Positions 1 through 9,949 of a DNA stretch of 64,000 bases are shown piece by piece. The notes beneath the pieces are model-generated. The model had not been told where the DNA came from. It made no database searches and saw only the letters and a program-made list of their open reading frames with translations. The stretch's first letter is position 1, and each line of letters begins with the position of its first letter. The position numbers and the translations under genes were made by a program. The DNA comes from Rhodanobacter thiooxydans (lineage in GTDB: Bacteria; Pseudomonadota; Gammaproteobacteria; Xanthomonadales; Rhodanobacteraceae), in contig NZ_CP127409.1 of assembly GCF_030291135.1 (NCBI RefSeq), forward strand, positions 2,170,001 to 2,234,000. Reading direction: 5' to 3'.

Positions 1-139
1 ATGCCGAAGTCGCCGGCACCACCGGCGGCGGCGCGCCGGCATGCATGGCCTTGCGCGCCAGGTACACCCCCGCCACCACGATGACCGCCACCACGACCAC
101 CGCCACGATCCAGCTGCCTGTCGATGTCTGCTTGCCCAC
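1..139 (-). CDS. Membrane-anchored protein, N-terminal fragment (cut by window edge)
   Basis: A reading frame opens with GTG at 139 on the minus strand and runs off the left edge of the window. An AGGGAG ribosome binding site sits five bases upstream of the GTG. The first 46 residues begin MGKQTSTGSW, followed by an uninterrupted hydrophobic helix of Val, Ile and Ala, then a Lys-Ala-Met-His turn and a Pro/Ala-rich linker. This is the layout of a single-pass inner-membrane protein or an uncleaved signal anchor with a periplasmic domain. The functional domain lies outside the window, so no function can be given. Confidence 0.55.
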   Translation of the reverse strand, partial: MGKQTSTGSWIVAVVVVAVIVVAGVYLARKAMHAGAPPPVVPATSA

Positions 140-437
140 GATTGCTCCCTAGCGTCGAGTATCCGGTTTGGACTGGCCTGCGCGCGATTCGTTCATCGCA
201 CTGGTCCGGGCCGGCGCGACACACCGTACCAGCTTGCTGGCCAGGCCCGCTGCGATCCGCGTCGGGTATCGCCCATGCGACCGCCGTTCCGGTTCCCGAT
301 AACAAACGGGTCACGCAGCAACAACGTCACAACCGCTAAACGGTGAATTGCGCAAACCTGCCTCGCCCGTGCGGATATCCGGGCCGACCGGCGCCATCCG
401 CGCGGCGGGCGCCATGCCGGATGTGGAGGGCCACCCC

Positions 438-935
438 ATGAAAACCCGATGCGTATTCAGCACCCCCGACCTGGCCGCGGCACGCGCTGCGATGGCCGCG
501 GCACGCGGGGCAGGCATCGACGACGGCGACATCTCGCTGGTCGCCCGCGAGGACATCGAACTGCAAAAGATCCCCGACCACCTGATGCAGGGGCGCAATG
601 ATTTCTATCCTGCCGCCGTGCGTGGCGGCGCCTGCGGCGGCGGTACCGGCCTGTTGCTGGGACTGATCGCGGTCGCCGTGCCGCCACTGGGCGTGACGCT
701 GGCCGGCGCCGCGGCGATGACCATCGCCGGCGCCGCGTTCGGCACCTGCATCGGCGAGATGGTCGGCTTCGAGGTGCCGGACGCAGTCAGCCGCAAGTTC
801 AAGGACGAGATTGCGGCCGGCCGCATCCTGGTGGTGCTCGACGCCCGCAAGGACCAGCTCGGCGTGGCCGGGCCCGCTGTCGCGCGCACCGGCGCCACGC
901 CGCTGCCGTTCCACGCGCACACCGCGCTGACCTGA
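438..935 (+). CDS. Hypothetical protein with glycine-zipper membrane segment
   Basis: A 165-residue protein starting at the ATG that follows a GGAGGG ribosome binding site (425-430). Residues 1-60 form a soluble alpha/beta-looking part (MKTRCVFSTPDLAAARAAM, then a stretch ending in LVAREDIELQKIP). The middle holds a Gly/Ala-rich hydrophobic hairpin typical of glycine-zipper segments, and the C-terminal part is again soluble. The arrangement resembles proteins annotated as general stress protein 17M-like or DUF1269-like in proteobacteria. That is an impression from the layout, not a demonstrated homology. It is monocistronic and converges on the ABC exporter genes, with only eight bases between the stop codons. 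Confidence 0.75.
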   Translation: MKTRCVFSTPDLAAARAAMAAARGAGIDDGDISLVAREDIELQKIPDHLMQGRNDFYPAAVRGGACGGGTGLLLGLIAVAVPPLGVTLAGAAAMTIAGAAFGTCIGEMVGFEVPDAVSRKFKDEIAAGRILVVLDARKDQLGVAGPAVARTGATPLPFHAHTALT

Positions 936-943
936 CAAGCCGC

Positions 944-1705
944 TCAGGCTTTCAGCCGGTAGCCGCTGCGGAAGATCCACCACACGGCCGCAAGGCAGAT
1001 CGCGAGGAACACCAGGGTCATGCCCAGGCTGACCCCCACGCCGACGTCGGCGACGCCGTAGAAACTCCAGCGGAAACCGCTGATCAGGTACACCACCGGG
1101 TTGAACAGGGTGACCTTCTGCCAGAACGGCGGCAGCATGTGGATCGAATAGAAACTGCCACCGAGGAAGGTCAGCGGCGTCACCACCAGCAGCGGCACCA
1201 GTTGCAGCTTCTCGAAGTTGTCCGCCCAGATGCCGATGATGAAGCCGAACAGGCTGAAGGTGACCGCGGTAAGCAGCAGGAAAGCCAGCATCCACAGCGG
1301 GTGCTCGATCTGGAACGACACGAACAGCCGCGCGGTGACCAGGATGATCAGGCCCAGGATGATCGACTTGCTCGCCGCCGCGCCCACGTAGCCGGCGACG
1401 ATCTCCAGCGGCGACACCGGCGCCGACAGGATCTCGTAAATGGTGCCCACGAACTTCGGGAAGTAGATGCCGAACGAGGCGTTGGAGATGCTCTGCGTCA
1501 GCAGCGACAGCATGATCAGGCCGGGCACGATGAAGGCGCCGTAGCTGACCCCGTCGATCCCTTTCATGTGCGAGCCGATCGCCGCGCCGAAGACCACGAA
1601 GTACAGCGAGGTGGAGATCACCGGCGAGACGATGCTCTGCAACAGGGTGCGCCAGGTGCGCGCCATCTCGAAGCGGTAGATCGCGCGGATCGCATGGATG
1701 TTCAT
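944..1705 (-). CDS. yadH: ABC-2 type transporter permease, YadH-like
   Basis: The 253-residue inner-membrane permease of an ABC-2 exporter. It has about six hydrophobic segments. The first hydrophobic stretch follows an amphipathic N-terminus ([19 protein letters not shown]), and the centre carries the [13 protein letters not shown] and [17 protein letters not shown] signatures of the ABC2_membrane family. Its length and gene partner match Escherichia coli YadH (256 residues). Its ATG overlaps the stop codon of the upstream ATPase gene (ATGA, 1702-1705), so the two are translationally coupled and should form one transporter. The substrate is unknown. Confidence 0.88.
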   Translation of the reverse strand: MNIHAIRAIYRFEMARTWRTLLQSIVSPVISTSLYFVVFGAAIGSHMKGIDGVSYGAFIVPGLIMLSLLTQSISNASFGIYFPKFVGTIYEILSAPVSPLEIVAGYVGAAASKSIILGLIILVTARLFVSFQIEHPLWMLAFLLLTAVTFSLFGFIIGIWADNFEKLQLVPLLVVTPLTFLGGSFYSIHMLPPFWQKVTLFNPVVYLISGFRWSFYGVADVGVGVSLGMTLVFLAICLAAVWWIFRSGYRLKA

Positions 1706-2628
1706 GCGCGCTCCCTCAGCAGGCCGACGAAGATGTCCTCCAGCGAACTCTGCCGGGTCTGCAGGTCCTTGAAGTCGATGCCCGCTTCGCCGAGCCGGCG
1801 CAGCAGCACGTCGATGCCGGTGTGCTCGCCCTGCGTGTCGAAGGTGTAGACCAGCTGCCGGCGATCGGCCGACAGTTCCAGCGGGTAATCGGCCAGCGCC
1901 GCCGGAATGGCTTGCAACGGATCCTGCAGGTGCAGGGTGAGCTGCCTGCGGCCGAGCTTGTTCATCAGCTCGGCCTTGTCCTCGACCAGGATCAGCTCGC
2001 CCTTGTGGATCACCCCGATGCGGTCGGCCATCGCCTCGGCCTCCTCGATGTAGTGGGTGGTCAGGATGATGGTGACGCCGGAGGCGCGCAGCGCGCGCAC
2101 CATCGCCCACATGTCGCGGCGTAGCTCCACGTCGACGCCGGCGGTGGGCTCGTCCAGGAACAGGATCTGCGGCTCGTGCGACAACGCCTTGGCGATCATC
2201 ACGCGCCGCTTCATGCCGCCGGACAGGGTGATCATCTTGTTGTTGCGCTTGTCCCACAGCGAGAGGTCCTTCAGCACCTTCTCGATGTGCGCCGGGTTGG
2301 CGGCGCGGCCGAACAGGCCGCGGCTGAAACTGACCGTGTTCCACACCGTCTCGAACGCGTCGGTGGTCAGCTCCTGCGGCACCAGGCCGATCTTCGTGCG
2401 CGCCGCGCGGTAGTCGCGCACCACGTCGTGGCCGTCGGCCAGCACGGTGCCCTCGCTGGGGTTGACGATGCCGCAGATGATGCTGATCAGGGTGGTCTTG
2501 CCGGCGCCGTTGGGGCCCAGCAAGGCGAAGATCTCGCCCTGGCGGATCTCCAGGTCGATCCGCTTCAGTGCCTGGAAGCCGGAGGCGTAGGTCTTGCCGA
2601 GCTGGCGAACGGTGATGACCGGCTGCAT
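1702..2628 (-). CDS. yadG: ABC transporter ATP-binding protein, YadG-like
   Basis: The 308-residue ATPase partner of the YadH-like permease, the same length as E. coli YadG. Walker A GPNGAGKT is at residues 38-45, the Q-loop Gln at about 85, the signature LSGGMKRR at 135-142 and Walker B ILFLDEP at 155-161. An H-loop His follows in TTHYIEE. The roughly 80-residue C-terminal extension after the nucleotide-binding domain is typical of the DrrA/NatA-like exporter group. The start is the ATG preceded by AGGAG. An in-frame upstream extension has no ribosome binding site and unlikely composition. Confidence 0.9.
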   Translation of the reverse strand: MQPVITVRQLGKTYASGFQALKRIDLEIRQGEIFALLGPNGAGKTTLISIICGIVNPSEGTVLADGHDVVRDYRAARTKIGLVPQELTTDAFETVWNTVSFSRGLFGRAANPAHIEKVLKDLSLWDKRNNKMITLSGGMKRRVMIAKALSHEPQILFLDEPTAGVDVELRRDMWAMVRALRASGVTIILTTHYIEEAEAMADRIGVIHKGELILVEDKAELMNKLGRRQLTLHLQDPLQAIPAALADYPLELSADRRQLVYTFDTQGEHTGIDVLLRRLGEAGIDFKDLQTRQSSLEDIFVGLLRERA

Positions 2629-2762
2629 GCGATCTCCTGGGGAACGGATCGGCCGCGGGGAGCGTCGATGGTATGCCATGTCGCCTTGCGCATGTCGCTG
2701 CGCCGCCACTCGACGGCGCGGCCGTGCTCTTGCTAAGGTCAAAACTCGTCGCCGGAACACGC

Positions 2763-4403
2763 ATGAATTCGATCGAAGTAGCGTTGGCCATGTTGCTGGC
2801 CGTGGTCGGCAGCGGCTACCTCGTGCGCATGCTGCCGTTCTCGCTGCCGCTGCCGCTGGTGCAGATCGGGCTGGGTGCGGTGATCGCCGGCGTGTTCAAG
2901 CACGGCGTGGCGCTGGATCCGGAGATCTTCTTCCTGCTGTTCCTGCCGCCGCTGCTGTTCCTCGATGGCTGGCGCATCCCCAAGGACGGCTTGCTGCGCG
3001 ACCGCGGCGCGATCCTGGCGCTGGCGCTGGGCCTGGTGGTGGCCACCGTGATCGGCGCCGGCTTCCTGATCCACTGGCTGATCCCGGCGATGCCGCGGGC
3101 GGTGGCGTTCGCGCTGGCCGCGATCGTGTCGCCGACCGATCCGGTGGCGGTGTCGTCGATCACCGCGCGGGTGCCGATCCCGAAGCGGCTGATGCACATC
3201 CTCGAAGGCGAGTCGTTGCTCAACGACGCCACCGGCCTGGTCTGCTTCCGCTTCGCCGTGGCGGCGGCGGTGACCGGCGGCTTTTCGCTGCTGTCCGCGT
3301 CGCTGACCTTCCTGTGGGTGGCGCTGGCCGGGCTCGGCATCGGCGTGGGGTTCACCGTGGCGGTGAGCTTCGCACAGCGCTGGTTGTCGCGGCACTTCGG
3401 CCAGGAGGCCGGCTCGCCGATCCTGATCAGCCTGCTGATCCCGTTTGGCGCCTACCTGCTGGCCGAATACGCGAATGCTTCGGGCATCCTCGCCGCGGTC
3501 GCCGCCGGCATCACCATGAGCTACGTCGAACTCAGCGGCCGCCTGCTGGCCACCACGCGGGTGCGGCGCACGGCGGTGTGGAACACCGTGCAGTTCGCCC
3601 TGAACGGCATCATGTTCGTGCTGCTGGGCGAGCAGTTGCCCGCCAGCCTGCAGGGCGCGATGGCGTCGGTGGCACAAAGCGGCCATCGCAACCCGTGGTG
3701 GCTGCTGGTGTACGCGCTGGCGATCAATATCGGCCTGGCGCTGCTGCGCCTGGCCTGGGTCTGGATCTCGCTGCGGATCAACGTGCTCAAGGCACACCAC
3801 CGCGGCCACTCCGCGAGCCAACCGCACTGGCGCTTGCTGCTGGCCACCTCGCTGGCCGGCGTGCGCGGCGCGATCACCCTGGCCGGCGTGATGACGCTGC
3901 CGCTGCTGCTGCCCGACGGCACGCCCTTCCCCGCGCGCGAGCTGGCGATCTTCCTCGCCACCGCGGTGATCCTGCTGTCGCTGCTGGCCGCCAGCATCGG
4001 CTTGCCGCCATTGCTGAAGGGGCTGGAATTGCCGCCGGAGCCGGCGGTGCAGCGGGAAGAAAACCTGGCCCGCCGGACCGCCGCCACCGCAGCGATCGCC
4101 GCCATCGAGAAGACCCAGCACGAACTGCTGGAAAAAGCCCCGGCCAGCGAGGTCGACATCTACACCAGCGCGGGTACCCGGGTGATCGCGCTGTACCAGC
4201 ACTGGCTGGACGAGGACGCCTCCAGCGGGGACGAGGCGCAACACCTGCGCAAGGCCGACGTGGCCGAACGCGAACTGCGCCTGGCTGCCTTGCAGGGCCA
4301 ACGCGAGGCGATCTTCGAACTGGCGCGCCACCACCACATCTCCGACGAAGTCTCGCGCCGGCTGGTGCGCGAGATCGACCTGCAGGAAGCGCGCTACCGC
4401 TAG
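2763..4403 (+). CDS. Na+/H+ antiporter, CPA1 family (YjcE/NhaP type)
   Basis: A 546-residue inner-membrane cation/proton antiporter. About 12 hydrophobic segments fill residues 1-420. The conserved ion-site motifs are [11 protein letters not shown] (Asp126) and [10 protein letters not shown] (Glu150, Asn154, Asp155), as in CPA1 exchangers. A soluble helical C-terminal tail of about 120 residues (after [11 protein letters not shown]) may be regulatory. The length matches E. coli YjcE. It is transcribed divergently from yadG, with 134 bases between the start codons. Exchange of Na+ (possibly K+) for H+ is known for the family. The ion specificity here is not visible from sequence. Confidence 0.88.
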   Translation: MNSIEVALAMLLAVVGSGYLVRMLPFSLPLPLVQIGLGAVIAGVFKHGVALDPEIFFLLFLPPLLFLDGWRIPKDGLLRDRGAILALALGLVVATVIGAGFLIHWLIPAMPRAVAFALAAIVSPTDPVAVSSITARVPIPKRLMHILEGESLLNDATGLVCFRFAVAAAVTGGFSLLSASLTFLWVALAGLGIGVGFTVAVSFAQRWLSRHFGQEAGSPILISLLIPFGAYLLAEYANASGILAAVAAGITMSYVELSGRLLATTRVRRTAVWNTVQFALNGIMFVLLGEQLPASLQGAMASVAQSGHRNPWWLLVYALAINIGLALLRLAWVWISLRINVLKAHHRGHSASQPHWRLLLATSLAGVRGAITLAGVMTLPLLLPDGTPFPARELAIFLATAVILLSLLAASIGLPPLLKGLELPPEPAVQREENLARRTAATAAIAAIEKTQHELLEKAPASEVDIYTSAGTRVIALYQHWLDEDASSGDEAQHLRKADVAERELRLAALQGQREAIFELARHHHISDEVSRRLVREIDLQEARYR

Positions 4404-4464
4404 TGCAGTATCGTTCCATGGCTATTGCCTCATTCGCGCCATGCCCAACCCACGGAGTCAGACC

Positions 4465-5004
4465 ATGCACACGTTCCGCCGGCTGCTGATCCTGGCAGCC
4501 CTGGTCATCGCCTGGCCTGCCGCAGCCGCCACCTTGCCGAACCAGCCGGTGCCGTCGCTCGACCTTCACCGCTACGCCGGCCAGTGGCACGAGATCGCGC
4601 GGCTGCCGATGTACTTCGAGCGCAAATGCCTGGACGCCGTCGTTGCCACCTACACGCCGAACCCCGACGGCAGCATCCACATCCACAACACCTGCCGCAC
4701 CAGCAAGGGCCGGATGTCGGTCGACGGCGTGGCGCGGGTGAAGGACAACCAGCCGGGGGCACTGGAGGTGCGCTTCGCGCCCGCCTGGCTGACCTGGCTG
4801 CCGATGGCATGGGCCGACTACTGGGTGGTCGAGGTGGACGCCGACTACCAGTGGGCCGTGATCGGCAGCCCCGGGCACGAGCACCTGTGGATACTCTCGC
4901 GCCGCCCCACGATGGATCGCGCGCTGTTCCAGACCCTCAGGCAGCACTCGCGCCAGCGCGGCTACCCGGTCGACCGGCTGCTGATGACCGCACCGCTGGA
5001 TTGA
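4465..5004 (+). CDS. Secreted lipocalin family protein (Blc-like)
   Basis: A 179-residue lipocalin. Residues 1-22 are a signal peptide ending Ala-Ala-Ala-Ala, with no Cys at the cleavage site, so it should be periplasmic and soluble rather than a lipoprotein like E. coli Blc. The lipocalin G-x-W motif is at about residues 39-41 (RYAGQWHEIARLP). The FERKCLDAVVATYTPNPDG and WADYWVVEVDADY stretches are typical of the bacterial Blc/Lipocalin_2 group. Family members bind fatty acids or lysophospholipids. The start chosen gives a complete signal peptide. An ATG 24 bases further upstream would put charged residues in front of it. Confidence 0.88.
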   Translation: MHTFRRLLILAALVIAWPAAAATLPNQPVPSLDLHRYAGQWHEIARLPMYFERKCLDAVVATYTPNPDGSIHIHNTCRTSKGRMSVDGVARVKDNQPGALEVRFAPAWLTWLPMAWADYWVVEVDADYQWAVIGSPGHEHLWILSRRPTMDRALFQTLRQHSRQRGYPVDRLLMTAPLD

Positions 5005-5159
5005 GCGCCGGGCGCCTCACGCCGGGGTGCGTTGCAGGTGTCTTGCGCCTGTACGTTGCTGCCGGCCAGCATGACGGGTGCGGCGGCGCCCAGCGTCGCA
5101 AGCGTGGTCATCCGGAAATTAATGCAGGGCCTACTGGTGGTTGTCGGCGGTCGCCGCCA

Positions 5160-5927
5160 TCACGTGGTCGGCACGCCGGCTCCAGCGGCTCGCGGCACCG
5201 GTTTCGCGGGTGGCGCCCGCAGCAACTCGGCCGTATCGAGCAACTGCACGCCGGCCGCCTGGGCCAGGTGCCCGCGCAGCCAGTAGCCATGTTCGGCGCC
5301 CACGACCACCACGATGCGCTTGCCCGGATTCTCTTTCGCCGCCTGCAGGATGATGCCGAGGAACTGCTGGTTCCAGCGTTCCCAGCCGGTGCGCTCGCCG
5401 TTGCCGACCATCGCCTGCTGCAGCTCGTGCTTGGCGCGCAGCACCGAATCGGTCACCGCGTCGTTGACCCGTGTCGGCGACGTCCAGTACGCCTGCAGTC
5501 CGATGTAGGCGCCGTCGCTGTAGCGCGAGAACGCCTCGGCCTGCTCCGGTGCCCGTACGCTGAAATCCTGGCCGGCCTGGATGTACGGCGTGAGGATGCC
5601 GCTGTACGCGGGATCAGCCGGCTCCATCGCGTAGACGTGGTAATGGTGGCGGTCGATCAGCGGATAGACGACCTCCGTGTATTCCTGCTTGGTCGGCTCC
5701 GCCGGACGCCGCTGCAAATCGTCCGGCTGCAGTTCGACGCACAGCACGTCGGGCTGCAACCGCTCGATGGCGCGGCCAAGTGCCTCGAACGAATAGGCCG
5801 GCGTGGTGGCATGCAGCTGGTGCAGCGTGGCGAGCACGGCCACCTGGGTCGGCGGGATCGTCGCCGCCCGTAGCGGCAACGCCATGGCCGAGGCCAGCGC
5901 CAGAACCAGCAGGATCCGCCTGAACAT
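5160..5927 (-). CDS. Secreted TraB/PrgY-like protein of unknown function
   Basis: A 255-residue protein with an N-terminal signal peptide (MFRRILLVLALASAMALPLRAA). The mature part starts with a segment VLATLHQLHATTPAYSF, followed by a helix and PDVLCVELQPDDL. Near the end is KRIVVVVGAEHGYWLRGHL. This spacing resembles TraB/PrgY/GumN proteins, in which a His early on, VELD-like residues and a late VGAGH motif are conserved. That assignment is tentative. The stop lies close to the lipocalin gene, which is convergent. No operon partner is visible. Confidence 0.7.
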   Translation of the reverse strand: MFRRILLVLALASAMALPLRAATIPPTQVAVLATLHQLHATTPAYSFEALGRAIERLQPDVLCVELQPDDLQRRPAEPTKQEYTEVVYPLIDRHHYHVYAMEPADPAYSGILTPYIQAGQDFSVRAPEQAEAFSRYSDGAYIGLQAYWTSPTRVNDAVTDSVLRAKHELQQAMVGNGERTGWERWNQQFLGIILQAAKENPGKRIVVVVGAEHGYWLRGHLAQAAGVQLLDTAELLRAPPAKPVPRAAGAGVPTT

Positions 5928-6130
5928 CACTGTCCCTCGCCCGATGTGTGCAACGCCACCATAAGCCGCCCGGCGCGATGCCGGCCCGTGCCGGAAGCCA
6001 TCCACGAAAAATAGCCCGCCATTGGGTTTCGCGCCAGGGATGCGCGCGTAGACATTTCCCGCACGGATTCCGGATAGGCTTCGAACTCGGCATAACCGCA
6101 TCACCAGGCTCCACGCTCGAACAGGTACGA

Positions 6131-7513
6131 ATGAACCAACCGCCTCCTCCGCTGGAATCGGGCGCCGGCCTCCCCTTCAGCAACGTCATGGACCTCCTGC
6201 TCGACGCGATCTGCGTGGTCGACGTCCAGGGCCGCTACGTCTTCGTCAGTGCCGCTTTCGAGCGCATCTTCGGCTATACGCCTGAAGAGGTCATCGGCCG
6301 GTCGATGCTCGAACTGGTCCACCCCGACGACCGCGAGCGCACCCTGCAGGCGGCGGACGAGATCATGGCCGGCCATTCCAAGCCGCATTTCCAGAACCGC
6401 TACGTGCGCAAGGACGGCCGGGTCATCCACATCATGTGGTCGGCGCGCTGGTCGGAGGTGGACCAGGTGCGGATCGCGGTGGCGCGCGATGTCACCGAAC
6501 TCAAGCGCGCCGAGCTGATGCAGATGGCGCTGCACTCCATCTCCGAGGCGGCGCACCTGGCGGAGGACCTGCTGGCGCTGTTCCGGCACATCCACCGGGT
6601 CGTCGGCAAGCTGCTGCCGGCCGACAATTTCTTCGTGGCCCTGTACGACGCGAACAAGGACCAGCTGAGCTTCCCCTACTTCGTCGACGAGTGCGAGCAG
6701 CCGCCGCCGACTCAGAGCCTGGATTCCGGCACGCTCAGCAGCGAGGTGATCCGCAGCGGCCAGGCGCTGCTGCTGACGCCGGATACCCGGGTGGAACTGC
6801 CCGCACGGGTGGGCCCGATCAGCGGCCGGGATTCGCTGGAATGGCTTGGCGTGCCACTCAACGGGCAGTCGGGCGTGATCGGCGCGCTGGTGGTGCAGAG
6901 TTACTCCGGCGAAACACGCTACGGCGAGCAGGACAAGGCGCTGCTGCAGTTCGTCTCCACCCAGATCGCCGCGGCGATCGAGCGCAAGCAGACCCATACC
7001 CGCCTGCAGCACCTCGCCCGGCACGACCAGCTCACCGACCTGCCCAACCGCGAGCTGTTCCACGACCGCCTGCACAGCGCACTGGCCATGGCCCGGCGCG
7101 AGCAGCGGCGGCTGGCCGTGCTGTACCTCGACCTGGACAAGTTCAAGCCAGTCAACGACCGTCATGGCCACGACATCGGCGACCTGCTGCTGCGCGAGGT
7201 GGCCGCGCGCATCAACCACTGCGTGCGCGAATCCGACACGGTCGGGCGCATCGGCGGCGACGAATTCGTGGTGCTGCTCAACGACATCGGCCTGCCCGAA
7301 CACGCCGTCGTGGTCGCCACGAAGATCCGTGCCGCCCTCGGGCGGCCGTTCGAACTGGCCGGCTGCCGGTTGCAGGTATCGGCGAGCATCGGCATCGCCC
7401 TCTATCCCGATCACGGCGAGGACGACAAACAGCTGCTGCGACACGCCGACGACGCGATGTACAACGCCAAACGGCAGGGCGGCAACCGTGCGCTGATGAA
7501 CGGTGCGCCGTAG
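6131..7513 (+). CDS. Diguanylate cyclase with PAS and GAF sensor domains
   Basis: A 460-residue cytoplasmic signalling protein. The PAS domain spans about residues 15-125 (FGYTPEEVIGRSMLELVHPDD), the GAF domain about 140-285, and the GGDEF domain about 300-455. The active-site motif is an intact GGDEF (GRIGGDEFVVLL), and the GTP-binding DLDKFKPVND stretch is present. It should therefore make cyclic di-GMP from two GTP. The product-binding RxxD I-site is not obvious just upstream, where the residues read RESDTVGR. There are no membrane segments, so the signal is sensed in the cytoplasm or at a partner protein. It stands alone in its transcription unit. Confidence 0.9.
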   Translation: MNQPPPPLESGAGLPFSNVMDLLLDAICVVDVQGRYVFVSAAFERIFGYTPEEVIGRSMLELVHPDDRERTLQAADEIMAGHSKPHFQNRYVRKDGRVIHIMWSARWSEVDQVRIAVARDVTELKRAELMQMALHSISEAAHLAEDLLALFRHIHRVVGKLLPADNFFVALYDANKDQLSFPYFVDECEQPPPTQSLDSGTLSSEVIRSGQALLLTPDTRVELPARVGPISGRDSLEWLGVPLNGQSGVIGALVVQSYSGETRYGEQDKALLQFVSTQIAAAIERKQTHTRLQHLARHDQLTDLPNRELFHDRLHSALAMARREQRRLAVLYLDLDKFKPVNDRHGHDIGDLLLREVAARINHCVRESDTVGRIGGDEFVVLLNDIGLPEHAVVVATKIRAALGRPFELAGCRLQVSASIGIALYPDHGEDDKQLLRHADDAMYNAKRQGGNRALMNGAP

Positions 7514-7684
7514 CAGTCCGCGAGGTACCCGGTCAACGCAGCGCAGTCACCATTGGCGCCTGAATCCGCTCTGCTGATAGGCTCACGACTGCACCGCAGC
7601 CGCTGCGGCACCGGCGCAGTCGCATTGCCCACCGGCCCCGCTTCCCCCGCCACCGGACTGAAGGTCGACACGCCATGACACGCC

Positions 7685-8452
7685 ATGTCCACGGCTGAGT
7701 CCTCCGGCGGCATCGCCTTCGCGCTGGCGCAGGCCAGCAAGCGCTACGGCAAACTGCACGCGCTCGAGTGCACCAGCCTGGCGTTCGCCGCCGGCACCAC
7801 CACGGCACTGATCGGCAGCAGCGGCTCGGGCAAGTCCACCGTATTGCGGCTGCTGCTCGGGCTGGAATGGCCGGACCACGGCCATGTTGAAGTCGACGGT
7901 CGGCCCCTGCAGCGCGCCGACGTGCTGTCGCTGCGCCGGCGGGTCGGCTACGTGATCCAGGATGGCGGCCTGTTTCCCCACCTCACCGCACTGGGCAACC
8001 TGGCCCTGCTGCCGCGCCACCTGGGCTGGAACCGCGAGCGCATCCGGCAGCGCGCGGAACAACTCGCCGCACTGACCCATCTGCCGGCTGGCGTGCTGGA
8101 GCGCTACCCGGCCGAACTGTCCGGCGGCCAGCGCCAGCGCGTGGCGCTGATGCGCGCGCTGATGGCCGATCCCGACGCGCTGCTGCTGGACGAACCGCTG
8201 GGCGCGCTCGACCCGGTGGTGCGGCACGAACTGCAGGACGAGCTGAAACAGATCTTCGACCAGCTCGGCAAGACGGTGATCGTGGTCACCCACGACCTGG
8301 CCGAGGCGGCCTGGTTCGCCGAACGGCTGGTGCTGCTGCGCCGGGGCGCCGTGCTGCAGGACGGGACGTTCCGCGACCTGCGCGACCGCCCCGCCGATGC
8401 GTTCGTCAGCCGCTTCGTCGCGGCGCAGCGACGCTTGCCGGAGGCACCGTGA
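7685..8452 (+). CDS. ABC transporter ATP-binding protein, osmoprotectant/OpuCA-type
   Basis: A 255-residue ATPase. Walker A is GSSGSGKST, the signature is LSGGQRQR, Walker B is ALLLDEPLGALDP, and the H-loop is VVTHDLAEA. The quaternary-amine group of importers (OpuCA, ProV, OsmV) often adds C-terminal CBS domains, but this protein stops right after the nucleotide-binding domain. Its stop codon overlaps the start of the next gene (TGATG), so the two should be co-translated. Together they form a type II importer for a betaine-like or related small zwitterion. The substrate is inferred from the family only. Confidence 0.87.
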   Translation: MSTAESSGGIAFALAQASKRYGKLHALECTSLAFAAGTTTALIGSSGSGKSTVLRLLLGLEWPDHGHVEVDGRPLQRADVLSLRRRVGYVIQDGGLFPHLTALGNLALLPRHLGWNRERIRQRAEQLAALTHLPAGVLERYPAELSGGQRQRVALMRALMADPDALLLDEPLGALDPVVRHELQDELKQIFDQLGKTVIVVTHDLAEAAWFAERLVLLRRGAVLQDGTFRDLRDRPADAFVSRFVAAQRRLPEAP

Positions 8453-9942
8453 TGCGCGGCACGCTGCCTCTGCTGATCTTGCTGCTGGGCGCCTGCCTGC
8501 TGCCCGCGCCGGCACAGGCCACGCCGGTGCGCATCGGTTCCAAGCAGTTCACCGAATCGGTGATCCTGGGTGAAGTGGCGCTGGCCAGCGCGCGCGAGGC
8601 CGGCGTCGATGCGGTGCACCGGCGCGAGCTGGGCGGCACCAGCATCCTGTGGCGCGCCCTGCTCGAAGGCGGGATCGACGCCTATCCCGAATACACCGGC
8701 ACGCTCACCCAGGAACTGCTGAAAGGCGTGCCGGCGAACGCGGACATCGCCACTCTGCGCGCACGACTGAAACCCCTGGGCATCGGCATCACCGACTCGC
8801 TCGGCTTCAGCGATACCTATGCGATCGGCATGCGTGCCGACGTCGCCGCGCGGCTGGGCATCGCCGACATTTCCGACCTACTGCAGCACCCCGCCCTGCG
8901 CTTCGGCTTCTCCAACGAGTTCATGGACCGGGGCGACGGCTGGCCCGGCCTGCGCCAACGCTACGGCTTGCCGCAGACCAAGGTGAGCGGCCTCGACCAC
9001 GCGCTGTCATACCGCGCGGTGGCCAGCGGCGCCGTCGACGCGATCGACCTGTACAGCACCGACGCGGAGATTCCCTACTACCACCTGCGCACGCTGCGCG
9101 ACGACCGCCACTACTTCCCGCGCTACGACGCGGTCTACCTGTACCGCCTGGCGCTGGAGCAAAGCTCGCCCGCCTTCGTCGGCGTGCTGCGCAAGCTCAC
9201 CGGCAGCATCGACGAGGATGCGATGCGCGCGATGAACGCGCGGGTGAAACTGCGCGGCATCGGCGAAAACGTGGTGGCCGCGGATTTTCTCGGCATCCAT
9301 GCGGGCGGCCACGATGGCGGGCCGTGGTCGCAGCTGCTCCAGCGCAGCGCCGAACACGTGAAGCTGGTGGCGATCTCGCTGGGACTGGCCATCCTGCTGG
9401 CGATCCCGCTGGGCATCCTGGCGGCCCGGCAACGGCGGCTGGGCCAGTGGGTGATCGGCCTGACCGGCGTGCTGCAGACGGTACCGTCGCTGGCGATGTT
9501 CGTGTTCATGATCCCGCTGCTCGGCATCGGCACCTGGCCGGCGATCGCCGCGCTGTTCCTGTACAGCCTGCTGCCGATCGTGCGCAACACGCACGCCGGC
9601 CTGGTCGGCATCGCGCCGGAATTGCGCGAGTCTGCCGCCGCGCTGGGCCTGCCGCCCGGCGTGCGGCTGCGCCGGGTGGAACTGCCGCTGGCGATGCGCT
9701 CTATCCTGGCCGGCATCAAGACCGCCGCGGTGATCAACGTGGGCACAGCCACGCTGGCGGCGCTGATCGGCGCCGGTGGTTATGGCCAGCCGATCCTCAC
9801 CGGCATCCGGCTGGACGACGTGGGCCTGATCCTGCAGGGCGCGATCCCGGCCGCCGTGCTGGCGCTGCTGGTGCAGAGCCTGTTCGAGCTGGTCGAGCGC
9901 CGGCTGACGCCGCGCGGACTGCGGATCGAGGCGCGCCAGTAG
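8452..9942 (+). CDS. Fused substrate-binding protein and permease of a glycine betaine/osmoprotectant-type ABC importer
   Basis: A 496-residue fusion. Residues 1-24 are a signal sequence. Residues 25-290 are an OpuAC-type binding protein (PVRIGSKQFTESVILGEV, then YPEYTGTLTQELL, and later AVASGAVDAIDLYSTDAEI). Residues 300-490 are a BPD_transp_1 permease with about five to six helices and a Gly-rich coupling-loop region (ESAAALGLPPGVRLRRVELP). The order is binding domain first, permease second. A GTG three bases upstream is an alternative start. The ATG overlaps the ATPase stop codon. Because the binding domain is tethered to the permease, no separate periplasmic binding protein gene is needed, and none is present. 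Confidence 0.88.
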   Translation: MRGTLPLLILLLGACLLPAPAQATPVRIGSKQFTESVILGEVALASAREAGVDAVHRRELGGTSILWRALLEGGIDAYPEYTGTLTQELLKGVPANADIATLRARLKPLGIGITDSLGFSDTYAIGMRADVAARLGIADISDLLQHPALRFGFSNEFMDRGDGWPGLRQRYGLPQTKVSGLDHALSYRAVASGAVDAIDLYSTDAEIPYYHLRTLRDDRHYFPRYDAVYLYRLALEQSSPAFVGVLRKLTGSIDEDAMRAMNARVKLRGIGENVVAADFLGIHAGGHDGGPWSQLLQRSAEHVKLVAISLGLAILLAIPLGILAARQRRLGQWVIGLTGVLQTVPSLAMFVFMIPLLGIGTWPAIAALFLYSLLPIVRNTHAGLVGIAPELRESAAALGLPPGVRLRRVELPLAMRSILAGIKTAAVINVGTATLAALIGAGGYGQPILTGIRLDDVGLILQGAIPAAVLALLVQSLFELVERRLTPRGLRIEARQ

Positions 9943-9949
9943 GCTCAGC

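Noticed and set aside
5016..5111. Minus-strand frame from ATG at 5111 that looks like a signal peptide (MTTLATLGAAAPVMLAGSN)
   Set aside because: It stops after about 49 codons inside the 3' end of the lipocalin gene and lacks a ribosome binding site. It may be a remnant or chance.
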